A DNA stretch of 64,000 bases from Cokeromyces recurvatus (Eukaryota > Mucoromycota > Mucoromycetes > Mucorales > Mucoraceae). Below are positions 23,400 through 34,333 of the stretch, piece by piece. The DNA lies in assembly GCF_025118155.1 (NCBI RefSeq), contig NW_026251422.1, positions 62,001 through 126,000 on the forward strand, written 5' to 3'. The position numbers and the translations under genes are program-made. The notes under the pieces are model-generated. The model worked only from the letters and a program-made list of their open reading frames with translations. It ran no database searches and was not told the DNA's origin. The first letter of the stretch is position 1. The number at the start of each line of letters is the position of its first letter.

Positions 23400-24587
23400 T
23401 TACAATATAAAAGTAAAAAGCAAGAAGAGTAAAATGATAGTCATGAACAGCTTGAGAATAAAAGATCGATTTGAACTGATATTTCTATAATACTTCAATA
23501 ACTCACTTTGTGCCCCTAATACGTTCATTTCAATGTCTTCCGTATTTTGGTCAATCCTATAGTGGTGTTATTAAACAATGCAACTAAACTAATCTAATCA
23601 ACTCATTCATTCATAAAAAAAAAAACTACCTCTGAATTGTTTCTCGCTGTTCTGCTACCATTGTTGCTAATTGTTGAAATATATTTCCTAATTCAGCTAT
23701 AGTACTTTCAATAGATTCTATTGCTTTTGATCTAGTTTCTATTCTTCTATCATTATGTTGTTCCATCAATTGTACTTGTTGTTGTACAGGTGATATGATA
23801 GGTATCCCCAACGACTGAGGTGAATCCTCATTATAGTGTTGGCTAATATTCGTACGTCTACGTGGCTGAGGAGAATGCGTTGGCTGTTCTACAAAATAGA
23901 TGATACAAGATCATATATATTATATGTATACATCTTTACTGTTATAAATATTACCTACAAAACTACTTTGGCGATTTTCCTCTACAATCTATACATTATA
24001 AGCACGTATACAAAAACAAAAATAAGATTATATTCTTTACTTCAAGCTCTAATATGTTTTTAAAATTCAGCGATGTGTCAGCTAATTTAGACTGTAGGGA
24101 CGTGATAACATTATTAGTGTGTTCTGATGCTTGCTTTGTATTAAAACATGGTTGACTGTTTCTAATTGATTGAAGAATTTTAATTTGCTGATTTAATTTT
24201 GTAATATCTTGTTTAATAGACTGACGCAATGTCTAAAAAAAAGGGATGGTAAGAAACAGATGATGATGATGGTGATGATGTGACAGCAAAAAAAAAGGCT
24301 TACATCGATTTCTTGCATTCCATTTTTTGATTTTGTTACTATTATAATGTTTATAGATTAAATTGTTATAAACATATCATTATTATTTGCTTACAATACG
24401 TTAATTGATGGAGCTTTTCTGAAGTGGTTGCAATATTTCGTCCTAATTGGGCTGCTAGTCTAGAGAATTCGGAGCCTGATGTGTTTCTTCTCTCAACAGG
24501 ATGAGTTTTCACTTTAACATTGAGTTGTCTTTTCTTAATGCGCTCTGTTAAGGCAAAAAACTCTGTTGTTCGATTCTTTCCGTTCAT
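23400..24587 (-). CDS. SED5: Qa-SNARE Sed5 / syntaxin-5
   Basis: Six exons: 24587-24395, 24338-24304, 24232-24041, 23988-23955, 23888-23630, 23556-23400; 289 aa. It begins with the Sly1-binding N-peptide (NGKNRTTEFFALTERI), then an Habc-type helical region (FSRLAAQLGRNIATTSEKL, LRQSIKQDITKLNQQI), a linker, and a SNARE helix with IESTIAELGNIFQQLATMVAEQRETIQRIDQNTEDIE whose central glutamine is in FQQLA. A single C-terminal TM (FILKLFMTIILLFLLFTFIL) anchors it in the cis-Golgi. It mediates ER-Golgi and intra-Golgi fusion. Exons 2 (35 nt) and 4 (34 nt) are small. It is head-to-head with ECD, with 168 bp between start codons. Confidence 0.95.
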
Positions 24588-24755
24588 TTTTAAAGAATGA
24601 TGAAAACAAAAAAAAAAAAGGAGTGGGATAGAAGAATAATATATTTAAACAGAACAAAAATAAAAATAAAAAAGAGTCACTTCAGTTTAGTATTCATCAT
24701 TGCACCTTTTTTTTTTTTTTTTTGTTTTTCCCTTGAGATTAGATCAAAATATAGA
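24588..24755. promoter_or_regulatory. Compact bidirectional promoter of SED5 and ECD
   Basis: Only 168 bp separate the two start codons. The stretch holds an A11 run near 24610 and a T tract (about 24709-24723) but no other motif I can name. The ECD frame stays open upstream to 24599, but the ATG at 24756 matches the family's N-terminus better. Confidence 0.6.
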
Positions 24756-26839
24756 ATGGACAGTTTACAAGATATTTTTCGAGGATCGTCAAAAGAACTA
24801 AATTATGTGCAATATGCTATTTATTTACCTCAAAAAGAAAATGAGCAAGCTATGCTAGAATATTTAACAGATATCAAAGATATGATCAATTCATACATTC
24901 AACCCATTGTTAAAGATTATTTATGGCAAAAGGATAAATTTCATTTATCTATTGTATATGATCAGAATCATGGTACTGATTATGATGATATTGTATTTCT
25001 TTATTTTAATTGTATCCTTTTTTTTATTTTTAGATCCTCCTTATCCTTTCTTATTTGGCGCAAGTAGATTTGGCGATTGTATTAACGACGAATGGCTTAT
25101 TGTTTACCTCTTAAAATCAATTTCTCAACGGATTCCCGATTCAATTATATCATTGTTAGACAATGATGGCGATGTTTTGTTAATTGAAGCTGCATTAGCG
25201 TTACCACCCTGGCTTGATCCTTCCAATAGTCAAAATCGAGTTTATCTCTATGATGGAAATATTCATATTATTCCTTTACCAACCTCGCCTGCTGATATTG
25301 GACAACAGGCATTATCATCGGGTTCACTGTTGCGTGAAAGAGCTATTAAATACATTCGAGATCATTGCGAAAGGACATTAGCTCCATCGGCCATTCAACA
25401 GTCTATCGATGATCGTCTTCTTGGGTATCCCTCCTGTATTCAAGACGACGAGATACATTGCGCACGCTGTATCATGCCTAATTTAGCTGTATTTGTTTTA
25501 TTAACTGAACCTCAGTTAATCACATTGGCGATTGAGGCCTTTTATTTGCGTGATCCTTTATCTATGAAAGCATGCGCATCTATGAAAATATTTAATCCCC
25601 TGAAGGGAACGACAGAGACTGTAATTAAATTCACAAAAACAACCTATGCACAAACTGTCCATCAAAAATTTTATGCACCGAAACCGTTTCGCTTACCATC
25701 TGTCAATGAGAGAAAGAAATTTAAATACGCTGAATTAGGCATGAAAGTAGCATGTGGTTTAGAAATGCTTTATTACAATCATGCAAACGATGTTAATCAT
25801 ACAGAAGAAGAATATACAGTTGATACTTATCCATTTGAAAAAGATAAAAAGTTTGCTGATTATAAAAGTCATTTGCACAAGTTGGGTTATTTTCGATCAG
25901 AGAAGCAAGGATCTCAACTCTACAATTTTTTAATTCAGCAATCAAAGGAACAATATCTTGCTCATAAAAGAGAGCAAGATGGATCTAAACGATATGTATC
26001 ACTAAACGACTTGGACGTAGATGATGAAGATACATTTAGAGGCAGTCATCCTATTCTTTCAACAGGTGAAACTATTCGTCGACGCATAGATACCATTATT
26101 TCACAGTATTCGACGGAAGCCCTTGAGAGATTACTTACTGCTAACACACTGACAGAAGATAGTGATGAATGGATGAATGTTGATCCACAACAGTTGGAAG
26201 AATTGTTGATGAAAAGAATGGGTCATTTGCAAGAGAGTATGATGACCGATTTACAGAAGGACTTTACTATGAACGATACTAAAGATATTGATTTACAATC
26301 CATCATGTCAAGTCTCGAAAATTTTGTTGAACATAATAAAAGTGGGATTGAGGGAGTAGAGTTTCCAAGGTAACTTATAAGCTCTTAAGCTTCAAAAAAA
26401 AATATCCAATTAGTTAACTTGTTTTTTTTTCTTTTAAAGTCAAATGTTAGAGAATGAGGATGAAGACTTCTCTGATGAAGACAATGATAGTTATGATGAA
26501 GAAGGACCCATTCAATTTGATGTTCAAAGGTTTATGGATATATTAAAGGGTAAATCACAAGAAGATGATTTGACTAAAGTAATGGAAGAAATGGATCAAG
26601 AAATTTCTGGTCATGACAAGATAAGTGGATCATTTGAAAAGATACCAACAAGATTAAACCCTGAAGAAGAAGAAGAAGAAGAAGAAGACATAAACGCGCC
26701 TGTTGACGTACAGTTGAATCTGGTAAAGAATGTATTAGAAAGTTTCAAAAGTCAACAGGGATTACCAGGTCCTGTAGGCAATATGCTCAATCAATTTGGA
26801 ATCGTACTTCCAGGTGATAATGAAGAGGACGATGATTAA
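24756..26839 (+). CDS. Ecdysoneless homolog (ECD / SGT1 family)
   Basis: Three exons, 24756-24972, 25034-26369, 26440-26839; 650 aa. Family blocks: PPYPFLFGASRFGDCINDEWLIVYLL, DVLLIEAALALPPWLDP, NRVYLYDGNIHIIPLP, then FYLRDPLSMKACASM, LGMKVACGLEMLY and an acidic C-terminal region (EDEDFSDEDNDSYDEEG) with a Glu run. ECD proteins are acidic regulators linked to the R2TP chaperone, PRP8 handling in the spliceosome and cell-cycle entry; the family is missing from baker's yeast. A reading frame that runs through intron 1 (24907 onward) is a by-product of an open intron; using the GT at 24973 and the AG at 25033 gives the conserved HDPPYPF join. Confidence 0.93.
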
Positions 26840-26925
26840 GAAAATAGTGTAAATAGATTATACCACAGATCCAATTAAAATACGTATTAAAAGATTTATT
26901 TTATTTTATTATAAATATTTCTTCT

Positions 26926-27906
26926 TTACATCATCCTTTGCTGTCTTCTTTTCCATTCTTTTTCCTCTCTCTTTTTCTTTTTTTCAATAATAGCAAATAA
27001 ATCATCATCATCATCAAAATCAGACTCGGAACTAGTCAGTTCTTGATTTTGTATCGTTATCTTTTTTGGCGTATTAGTAGTAGTGGACGATAAGAAGGTA
27101 AGCGTATGATTAGGAACATTAGAATATCTCATGAATTTTGTATGACTATAATCGTCTGATTCTATACGACGATGTTGAGTCCGAGGCAAACAGTTATTAA
27201 CATATAAGGATTGAGTCGTTCGATGATATCTACTGCTATCTGAATCGTATGAAGATAATCGAATAGTTGGATCAATCACTGTAGTTTTACCTTGTTGAAG
27301 TTGAGCTACTAAATCCGGTGTTGAATTTGATCTATTTAAATAATTATCCTTATTGTTCATTGACGATTTATTTTGAATCAAGACACTACGACGATCAAGC
27401 ATATTAGATGAAGTCATAGAGTCATTTGAATGCGAATGTCTTATACCACTACTTGATCTCTTTTCCTCCTCTTCCTCTTCATCGTCATCAGTTTCGTCAG
27501 AGAGCATAAGTTCACCCATATTTTGAATGATATCATCGTCATCATCATCGTCAATAGGTATATCAGCTCTAGGCCAAGTGCCTATTGTAATTGGCAATTC
27601 TAATGCATAAAGTGGTAATTTCTTTTTATTATTCGTATTATTGTCCGTAAATAGACTTGCTCTAATCTTATATTGTATGTTTAAACATTTAAATTGGGTT
27701 GTTGGAGGCGTTGTACGTATCAAAAGTTCACTTGTTATAGACTGAGAAAAGTTATAAGGACCAATAATATTTAAATCAAATTTATTCGATTTTAATATGT
27801 GTTCCTCATCTAAACTATTTCTATAAAAGCAAAAGTCTGTAAGATGAATCCATACAAACAGACATACAAACAGACATATATACATACATACATACATACA
27901 CACATG

Positions 27907-27983
<77 letters not shown>

Positions 27984-28788
27984 CACTTACTTTGTGGTTT
28001 GTATTTTCACTTTACGAATTAAATCAATAACAAGAGAATTCTTTTTAACAAATTTTTGAAAGGTAGTAATCACAACATTGACAGGAATCGTTTCTCCTCT
28101 TGTATAGCCTGATCGAGGAATACTTAATTTAATATTGCATGGTCCATTACGTACTGTTCGTATTTCTTTTTGCTTTTCAACTGAATTAACAAAACTTTCC
28201 CTTGTAACATCTATATGTTCTAAAACAATCATTGGGTATTCAATCTTGGGACACAAACTTTCTGGCATCATGGGTCTATTGAGTATCGCAATTAATTTGT
28301 AACCAATTCGAGCCATTTTCAGTTTACCAAACTAATAGGAATAGTGTAGTAATATACAACTGTAAAGTAAATGGTTTGTTTTATGTATATATATTTATAA
28401 AGAAATTTACATCCATTGCACTTGGTAAGTTATCAGGTACTGTAAACTCAAATGGAAATGAATAAGGTTTTGCTTCTAACGTAGTTGATTTCCTACTATC
28501 GTTAATAGTAAGTGTTTTACAAGTCTCGAAAAGTGGAACGACTTCTTTATCCTTTGCTGTTATATGAATTGATCCCATAAACTTTATAATAATTGGATTG
28601 ATTTTGATTGAACTTTTGGGTTTAACTGAAACATGGCCTAATCAAATGGTTAAAAGTTATTTTCAAGGAAAAAGAAAAGAATCAAGCTTTTCTTTTCTTT
28701 TACCTCGAATAGTTTCACCAGGAAAATAAAACTTTTCTTCTGAAAGATTGATGTCTAATATTTTATTTGATTTTAACCGAGTCCTCAT
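26926..28788 (-). CDS. Alpha-arrestin (arrestin-domain protein)
   Basis: Four exons: 28788-28704, 28637-28411, 28331-27991, 27820-26926; 515 aa. The arrestin N domain: ILDINLSEEKFYFPGETIRGHVSVKP...IIIKFMGSIHITA, YSFPFEFTVPDNLPSAMDFGKLKMARIGYKLIAIL. The C domain: IKLSIPRSGYTRGETIPVNVVI, then LELPITIGTWPRADIP. The tail is Asp/Ser-rich and disordered with charged repeats. Such adaptors recruit HECT (Rsp5-type) ubiquitin ligases to plasma-membrane transporters; I do not see a clear PPxY motif in the tail. Intron 3 (170 bp) contains (CA)n/(TATG)n microsatellites; a frame running through it reads as a Cys-Val repeat that is an artefact. The gene is convergent with ECD. Confidence 0.9.
27868..27981. 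repeat. Compound microsatellite in arrestin intron 3
   Basis: (ACAT)n/(TA)n followed by a (CA)n run of about 20 units (27940-27981). It lies inside the intron close to the donor. Confidence 0.85.
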
Positions 28789-28806
28789 TCTAATGTAATG
28801 AAAGAT

Positions 28807-28837
<31 letters not shown>

Positions 28838-28922
28838 GATAATAAAAAGAGTAATAATAATAATAATAATTTATTCTAATTTCTTATTTTATTTTATTTA
28901 TTTTTTTTTTCGGTAAATCATA

Positions 28923-29744
28923 CTAATATATATGCAAATGTTGTTTTTTAGAAGCGTTAGAAGACTTTGAAGAATGACTACACAACCTAGATGCAGTAGG
29001 ATGCCAAGCAGAAGGATGAAGTAAGTTTGAGTTAGGATATGAAAAGGACATAGATGGCTGTTCTATAGCAGGATCAATAAAGATTACAGGCTGTTGACGT
29101 GCAGCAACTTCTAAATCAAGTCCCTCTGCCCAAAAGTCTTTATGATTTTGCCAATGTACAAGAAAACTATTCGGTGGTGGCAAAGAGGCTATCAGGGAAA
29201 TAATAATGTATATGAATCCTATTGTAAAAGTAATGATGGATACAATGATATTGAAAGCAATCTCACACATGATAAGACAACCAAGACTAACACACATCAT
29301 GTTACACACTTCATAAATATGTATACATTTTGTATATATAAATGTATATACATGTATTCTATAACTTACAATAACATGATAATTCCCTTTCCCCTATTCA
29401 GGCATAAGAATCCAAAGTATAACTGTGTCCATGCAGGTGATATAAACTCATGCAGTATTAAAAAAGAGGATATTATTCTATTAATGATACATGTATATGT
29501 ATACACATATATATATATTTTAGTTTATAACTACTATGGAACATTATTATATGCTACATTTATAAATATATATATTTTACGTGCAATAAATGGTTTGTAT
29601 AATGTCTGCTATTGTCCCTTTCTTTTGCGTCTTTGTGATGGATGCAGCAAAGACTAGAAGATAGACAATAATGTTCAGTATATTAAATGTTAAATAGATT
29701 ATATTTTCAAATTTTGTTCGTGATATTTTAGTGAGGCTCTTCAT
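28923..29744 (-). CDS. TVP15 / COPI-associated family Golgi membrane protein
   Basis: Three exons, 29744-29581, 29477-29370, 29286-28923; 211 aa. Four hydrophobic helices: NIIYLTFNILNIIVYLLVFAASI; TIISSFLILHEFISPAWTQLYFGFLCL; MLFLGCLIMCEIAFNIIVSIITFTIGFIYIIISLIASLPPP (two helices). The order and the FxxS/xGR-xxxxLFLGC pattern match the COPI-associated/Tvp15 family of small late-Golgi four-TM proteins. It carries a Ser/His-rich cytosolic tail. The joins are GT-AG and in frame (phases 2, 2). The family match is by pattern recall. It sits directly upstream of the arrestin gene on the same strand. Confidence 0.7.
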
Positions 29745-31310
29745 AACCAAAGAGTAGGGAGGATAAAAAGAATGACGGACAGAAAGAAAGAAAAAAAAAA
29801 GAAAAAAGAAAAAGAAAAAAAGAGAGAGAAAAGCATAGATAGCCGAAATATGAATTATAATGACAAACAGTATAATATAAAACAATTCTTATCATATTTG
29901 AATTAAGTTATTTTGTATGTATTTAACCTTCTTCATTTCATATTACTCTTCCATCTATAATCTCCAATGAAGAATGGATAGCTATGCATCTATTATATTT
30001 ATATCTTTAAATACATTGTAGGCTGCTAAGGAAAGAATTAGTCTTTTATCACATACATACACATATACATATTATATAAATTTTCTTTTGAACCATTATA
30101 ATGAAAAAAAAAAAATGAGATATAACGCTTCTAACGTTAATCTGCAGCATTCTTTAAAAAAAAAGTCTAAATCGTCATATATTCTTTTACGATCTTTGCT
30201 CTTCTATATAACTTGAAACAACATAAATGAATGATACGTTATGTCAATAACTGAAAGATATATAAGTATACTAACAATATAGTCTCTTTTTATTGCTATA
30301 AATATAACTGCAAGTTATAATTGGTATAAATGATACTCGAAAAGCGCATAGCTATAGGTTCAACAAAAAAAAAAGAAGGAAAAAGATGGCTGTACACTTA
30401 CGATGATGAACAAAGGGCTTTCTCCCCCCCCCATAGAATTTTATAATATGCTTGAAATAAAATGTCAGACCTCAAGACTCTGGAATCCTGGGACGTTGTT
30501 CATAATATGATTAAGACATGAATTAGAAATTTTGAAACTACCAAGATATAAATTAATTTTATTTGGAAATGCAATCCTTCTACTTTATAGATCTCGAGAT
30601 CTTGGGATATCCCTAGGGGGGAGGGGAGGGTCTTGGTATCTCAGAATTGATGTACCCTCAGCAATAATAATAATAAGAAGAAGAAGAAAAGACACAATAA
30701 AGAATAAAGGAAAAAAAAAAGGAAGAACTATACACGGTTAAGTTAATAATCTAATAGATATACTTTATTATTAAATCCAAGAGTGTTTATTACGTGTTTA
30801 AATAATACTTTTTGTTAAATTATTATAGGAAGGATGAATTCAAAGGTCAGAGCCTAAAACACAATGAATACATGTATAACCTGTTTTTCATTTTTTTTGT
30901 TTATATAGCTTATTTCAGTAGTTAACATTCTTAAAAGTCATTCTATTCACATTCTTTGAATCCCATATTAAAAAATTCTGATGGAAAACAAGATTCAGTG
31001 TAAGAAAAAGACAATAATGCATAAAGGAAACTTACTCTGACTTTCAGAAACGTTTGTAAGATTATCAGGCATTCAGTAAATCTTGTTAAGAGATAACTTT
31101 AGATTGATTTTTTTTTCTTTTGGAGTGTTACTGTTACTGAGACACAGTTACATGTTATATGAAGAGATTCTTAATAGTATAAAATTATTTCTATATTTTC
31201 TTTACAGCAGAACTATCTATTGGATATACATATATAATAATAATAATAATAAGGAAGAGGAGGGATAATAATATGAAGGAGAATAGTACAAAAATTAATC
31301 TTTTTTTTTC
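29745..31310. other. Non-coding AT-rich region
   Basis: No gene supported. It contains short A runs, a C8 and a G-rich run (30420-30430, 30613-30625), a perfect 14-bp palindrome AGATCTCGAGATCT near 30589-30602, and (AAT)n runs near 30662 and 31230. Confidence 0.45.
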
Positions 31311-33118
31311 TTAGATATGTTCAGCAACGTTATCCATAGAATCGAATGTCATCGAGCTTGATTGAACAGGATGCTCATTGGTCATCTTCTTATTGCTATT
31401 TTTGATAATTAAAGACGGGATACGATGTAATCTACTATTTGTGAAAGATTTTTGTCTATCGTTTTCATAGCTCATACGTGAAAAAGAGACAGGATGAACA
31501 AAGTCTTGAGGAGAAGAAGGTGGTGAAGGCAATATTGAATTTGATGTAAATTTTGTTTTCAATTGTTCATTCATTAATAATGCATTCAGAGCTGCTTTAC
31601 TTTCCTCCCATTGATTTGATAAATTACTTATACTTTCATCTATCAGTTGAAATCTTTTATTCATTCTTTCCAAATTGAGGTTCAAAACTAGGATAATAGA
31701 AATAAGTCTTTTGCTTTTCTCTCTCTCTCCAAATATTTAGTAAGTAACATACCTCGACCTCTTGTATCTTGTTTAAATAAGAAAATATTTGCTTGTATGT
31801 CTTCAAGATATTTTTCAACTGTCGCTACTCGATGCATTATCGTAAGTGTACGTTCATCTGCCGGGGAGGAAGAAGGTTTAATGGAATCTGAATCTTTAGT
31901 TAAAGGTATATTCTTTGCTATAAATATATAAACGGAAAAAAGGGAGATTATTTAAAGTGAATATTATATTTTAATCGAAATAGAGATAGATAAATCACTT
32001 ACGTAGAGTAGCTAACAGCTTCTTATTGAACTCCTGATATACTTGTACAAGATCCAGATTACTTTGAATTGCTCTTTTCCAATTCTGCTCATAATCGATA
32101 TGAGTCTTATGATTATCCGTTGTCATTACGTCTAAGGCTAAAAGATATAAAAGATATTCTCGTCTTTTCCAACAAATGACAGAATAAAGTAAATCGAATT
32201 CTTCTTCGTTATCCTTGAATATTCTCTTATTTTTGCTGTCATCGCTTAACTCTGATAATAATGAAGATGGGATTTCCTCTTTTACATTGTACATTTCACA
32301 AAGACGAGACAAATTTTCATGATTAATAAGTGGTTCTAATCGATGTACAAACTCTACATGTTGCTTGAAATGACAAGATAAACAAGTAGCTAATTGTTGT
32401 TTTATCTCTCTTGATTGGCTTATTAAACCTTGTAGTAGGGTATCACTTTCTTGAGACAAGGATATAATTTCATTCATCGAATCAAGTGCTGAAGTATGAA
32501 TTTTTCGAATCTGTACATGTCTCTATATGTATATAATTCATGATAAGCATAATATTAGTAAGAATAGGATAAATGACTTACATGATGTCTATAAAGAAAG
32601 TAACCAATAACACTGTAGATGGGTAGTAAGAAAGAATAAGATAAAAATAGGTTACTATCAAAAATTAAACTGAGAATGAAGACTGTAATGCTCATCATCA
32701 TCAGCTGTTTATTTTTTATTTGTTCCTTTTTAAAGTTGAAAGGTGTTTGTCTACACTGTTGCTGTTGAAAGTTATTTTCGTTATTGAAAAGAGATGAAGT
32801 CACAATTAAATATTTAAATTCCTCTTCAAAGTTCGATTGCTCATTACTTGGTAAAGATAAAGATAATAATGACTATAAAAAAAAAAGGACTAATTAATTA
32901 TTTTACTGGTTTCTTTTGCGTAACAAACCGAATCAAACCTTTATTAAATAACAAAAAGACCAAAAGACAGTAAAGAGTTGAACTAGTGTAGTTTTTATCT
33001 TTTTTTGCTGCTGATACTGCTGTTCTTCCCGTTGAAAGTAATAACAGCAAAATAAGCCTGTTGCAATAACAAGATACCCGACTAGTAAAAAACTATTCGA
33101 GTCAAAAAGAATTTCCAT
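31311..33118 (-). CDS. Two-TM, coiled-coil protein, possibly Inp2/vezatin-like
   Basis: Five exons: 33118-32939, 32872-32582, 32522-32003, 31917-31753, 31687-31311; 510 aa. An N-terminal hydrophobic helix (FLLVGYLVIATGLFCCYYF) is followed by a Gln-rich stretch, a possible second membrane pass in exon 1 (TLVQLFTVFWSFCYLI), then a block FEEEFKYLIVTSSLFNN. A further hydrophobic pair (MMMSITVFILSLIF, LSYSFLLPIYSVIGYFL) and a long helical soluble region follow, with Ser/Asn-rich C-terminus. The layout (TM pair, FxYxIxTSxL block, coiled coil) resembles the fungal Inp2 myosin-V receptor on peroxisomes, but I cannot align it residue by residue. It could equally be a lineage-specific membrane protein. 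All joins are in frame; the exon 1 donor is GTTTGA, weaker than the others. Confidence 0.6.
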
Positions 33119-33288
33119 TTTATTAAATAATGTGTATTGAAGAAGAGAATAAAAATTTTTAAAAAAAAGGGAAAGAAAGAAAGAAAGAAAAGAAAAGAAA
33201 AGAAAGAAATAAAGAAAGAAAATAATAGCCCGTAATGTACCATTCACCTTCTAAATTTGTAAATTTTATATTAAATTTTGGGTTGACT

Positions 33289-33328
<40 letters not shown>

Positions 33329-33809
33329 CTACCAAAACTTTGGATTCTAATTGGTAGACATGTTTATGCAAACATTCATTACTCCGCATAGTAGAATCAT
33401 TTTTTCGCATGTATTACCTCAGAGAAGAAGGAAGTAGAGACTATAAAATCAAAGATAAATAGATATTACTCTTTAAATTAAAGTCCTGTTATACAGTAAA
33501 CCTGAAATATAAATAATTTAATGAGCTATCAAAATTGATTTGAACGATAACATGAGAGATTTGCTGATAAGTAAATATGTAAAAAAAAAAATTCCTAAAA
33601 AGGCAAATATTTATCAGCAAATCTCTTGATATTTATGAACGCAAAAACTGATTTTGGATAATAAACTTTTAAAGACTAATGTATTTTAGTAAAAAATTAG
33701 CAATGATAAAATGCCTATGAAAACATATACATTAACATGTATGTTTTCTAAAAAAAAAAAAAAAATAAGTTGTGTATAAATTCGTATTATCGAGTAATAT
33801 TCATTGCTG

Positions 33810-33850
<41 letters not shown>

Positions 33851-34333
33851 ATAATAGTTTGGTAACTGAAAAAAGTTACCATCATTGATAATGACTTGCA
33901 TATGATGCAATCTTTTTATTTTATTTTCTAATACTTAAAGACTATTGTTAAGTATTATTTTATCTTCTCAGCTTGTATCATTTGGACTTTTCGGGCAAAA
34001 AAAGCCTAAATACTTTTAATGTAATTAAGTTTAACTGAATAAGAGATATGTTTATATCCTTTAATAATTTTCTTTAACGTATCTCTATTGTTCAAATTTC
34101 TCTCTTTTTTATAACTTTATAAACTCTCATTATTTCACTAAAGCTCACAATGCTATTTCTTACATCATATCTTTGATTTGAGAGAGAGAGAGAGAGAAAA
34201 AAAAACCCATATTAACAGGTATAAATCTTGTTAACATATAATGACTAAACTTGACTACTGTTTTAGATGATAAAATTCAGAAGATCAAAATTTCAATATT
34301 CAAGCATATGCATGAACAAGATATATAACTATT
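33119..34333. other. Non-coding region with long A tracts and hairpins
   Basis: No gene supported; nearby short open frames are homopolymer-driven. It holds A tracts at about 33291-33326 and 33813-33848, an A/G purine-rich run near 33170-33210, and the hairpin cluster listed separately. VPS16 ends at the right edge. Confidence 0.5.
33555..33956. repeat. Cluster of five inverted repeats
   Basis: Perfect 16-bp arms 33555-33570/33611-33626 (AGAGATTTGCTGATAA), 9-bp arms 33719-33727/33740-33748, 6-bp GGTAAC/GTTACC at 33861-33880, 5-bp TCATT/AATGA at 33882-33894, and 9-bp AATACTTAA/TTAAGTATT at 33930-33956. The first has a 40-nt loop with an A run. Role unknown. Confidence 0.75.

Noticed and set aside
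24597..24755. Upstream extension of ECD
   Set aside because: Open in frame but Lys-rich, encoded by A runs, and it would overlap the shared promoter; the family starts at 24756.
27846..27981. Open frame with a Cys-Val repeat upstream of the arrestin exon
   Set aside because: It translates a (CA)n microsatellite inside an intron with clear GT-AG ends.
29142..29657. 171-codon open frame on the plus strand
   Set aside because: Antisense to the TVP15-like gene, with no motif of its own.
30589..30602. Perfect palindrome AGATCTCGAGATCT as an operator
   Set aside because: Isolated in a gene-free region; such a palindrome can occur by chance and nothing nearby uses it.
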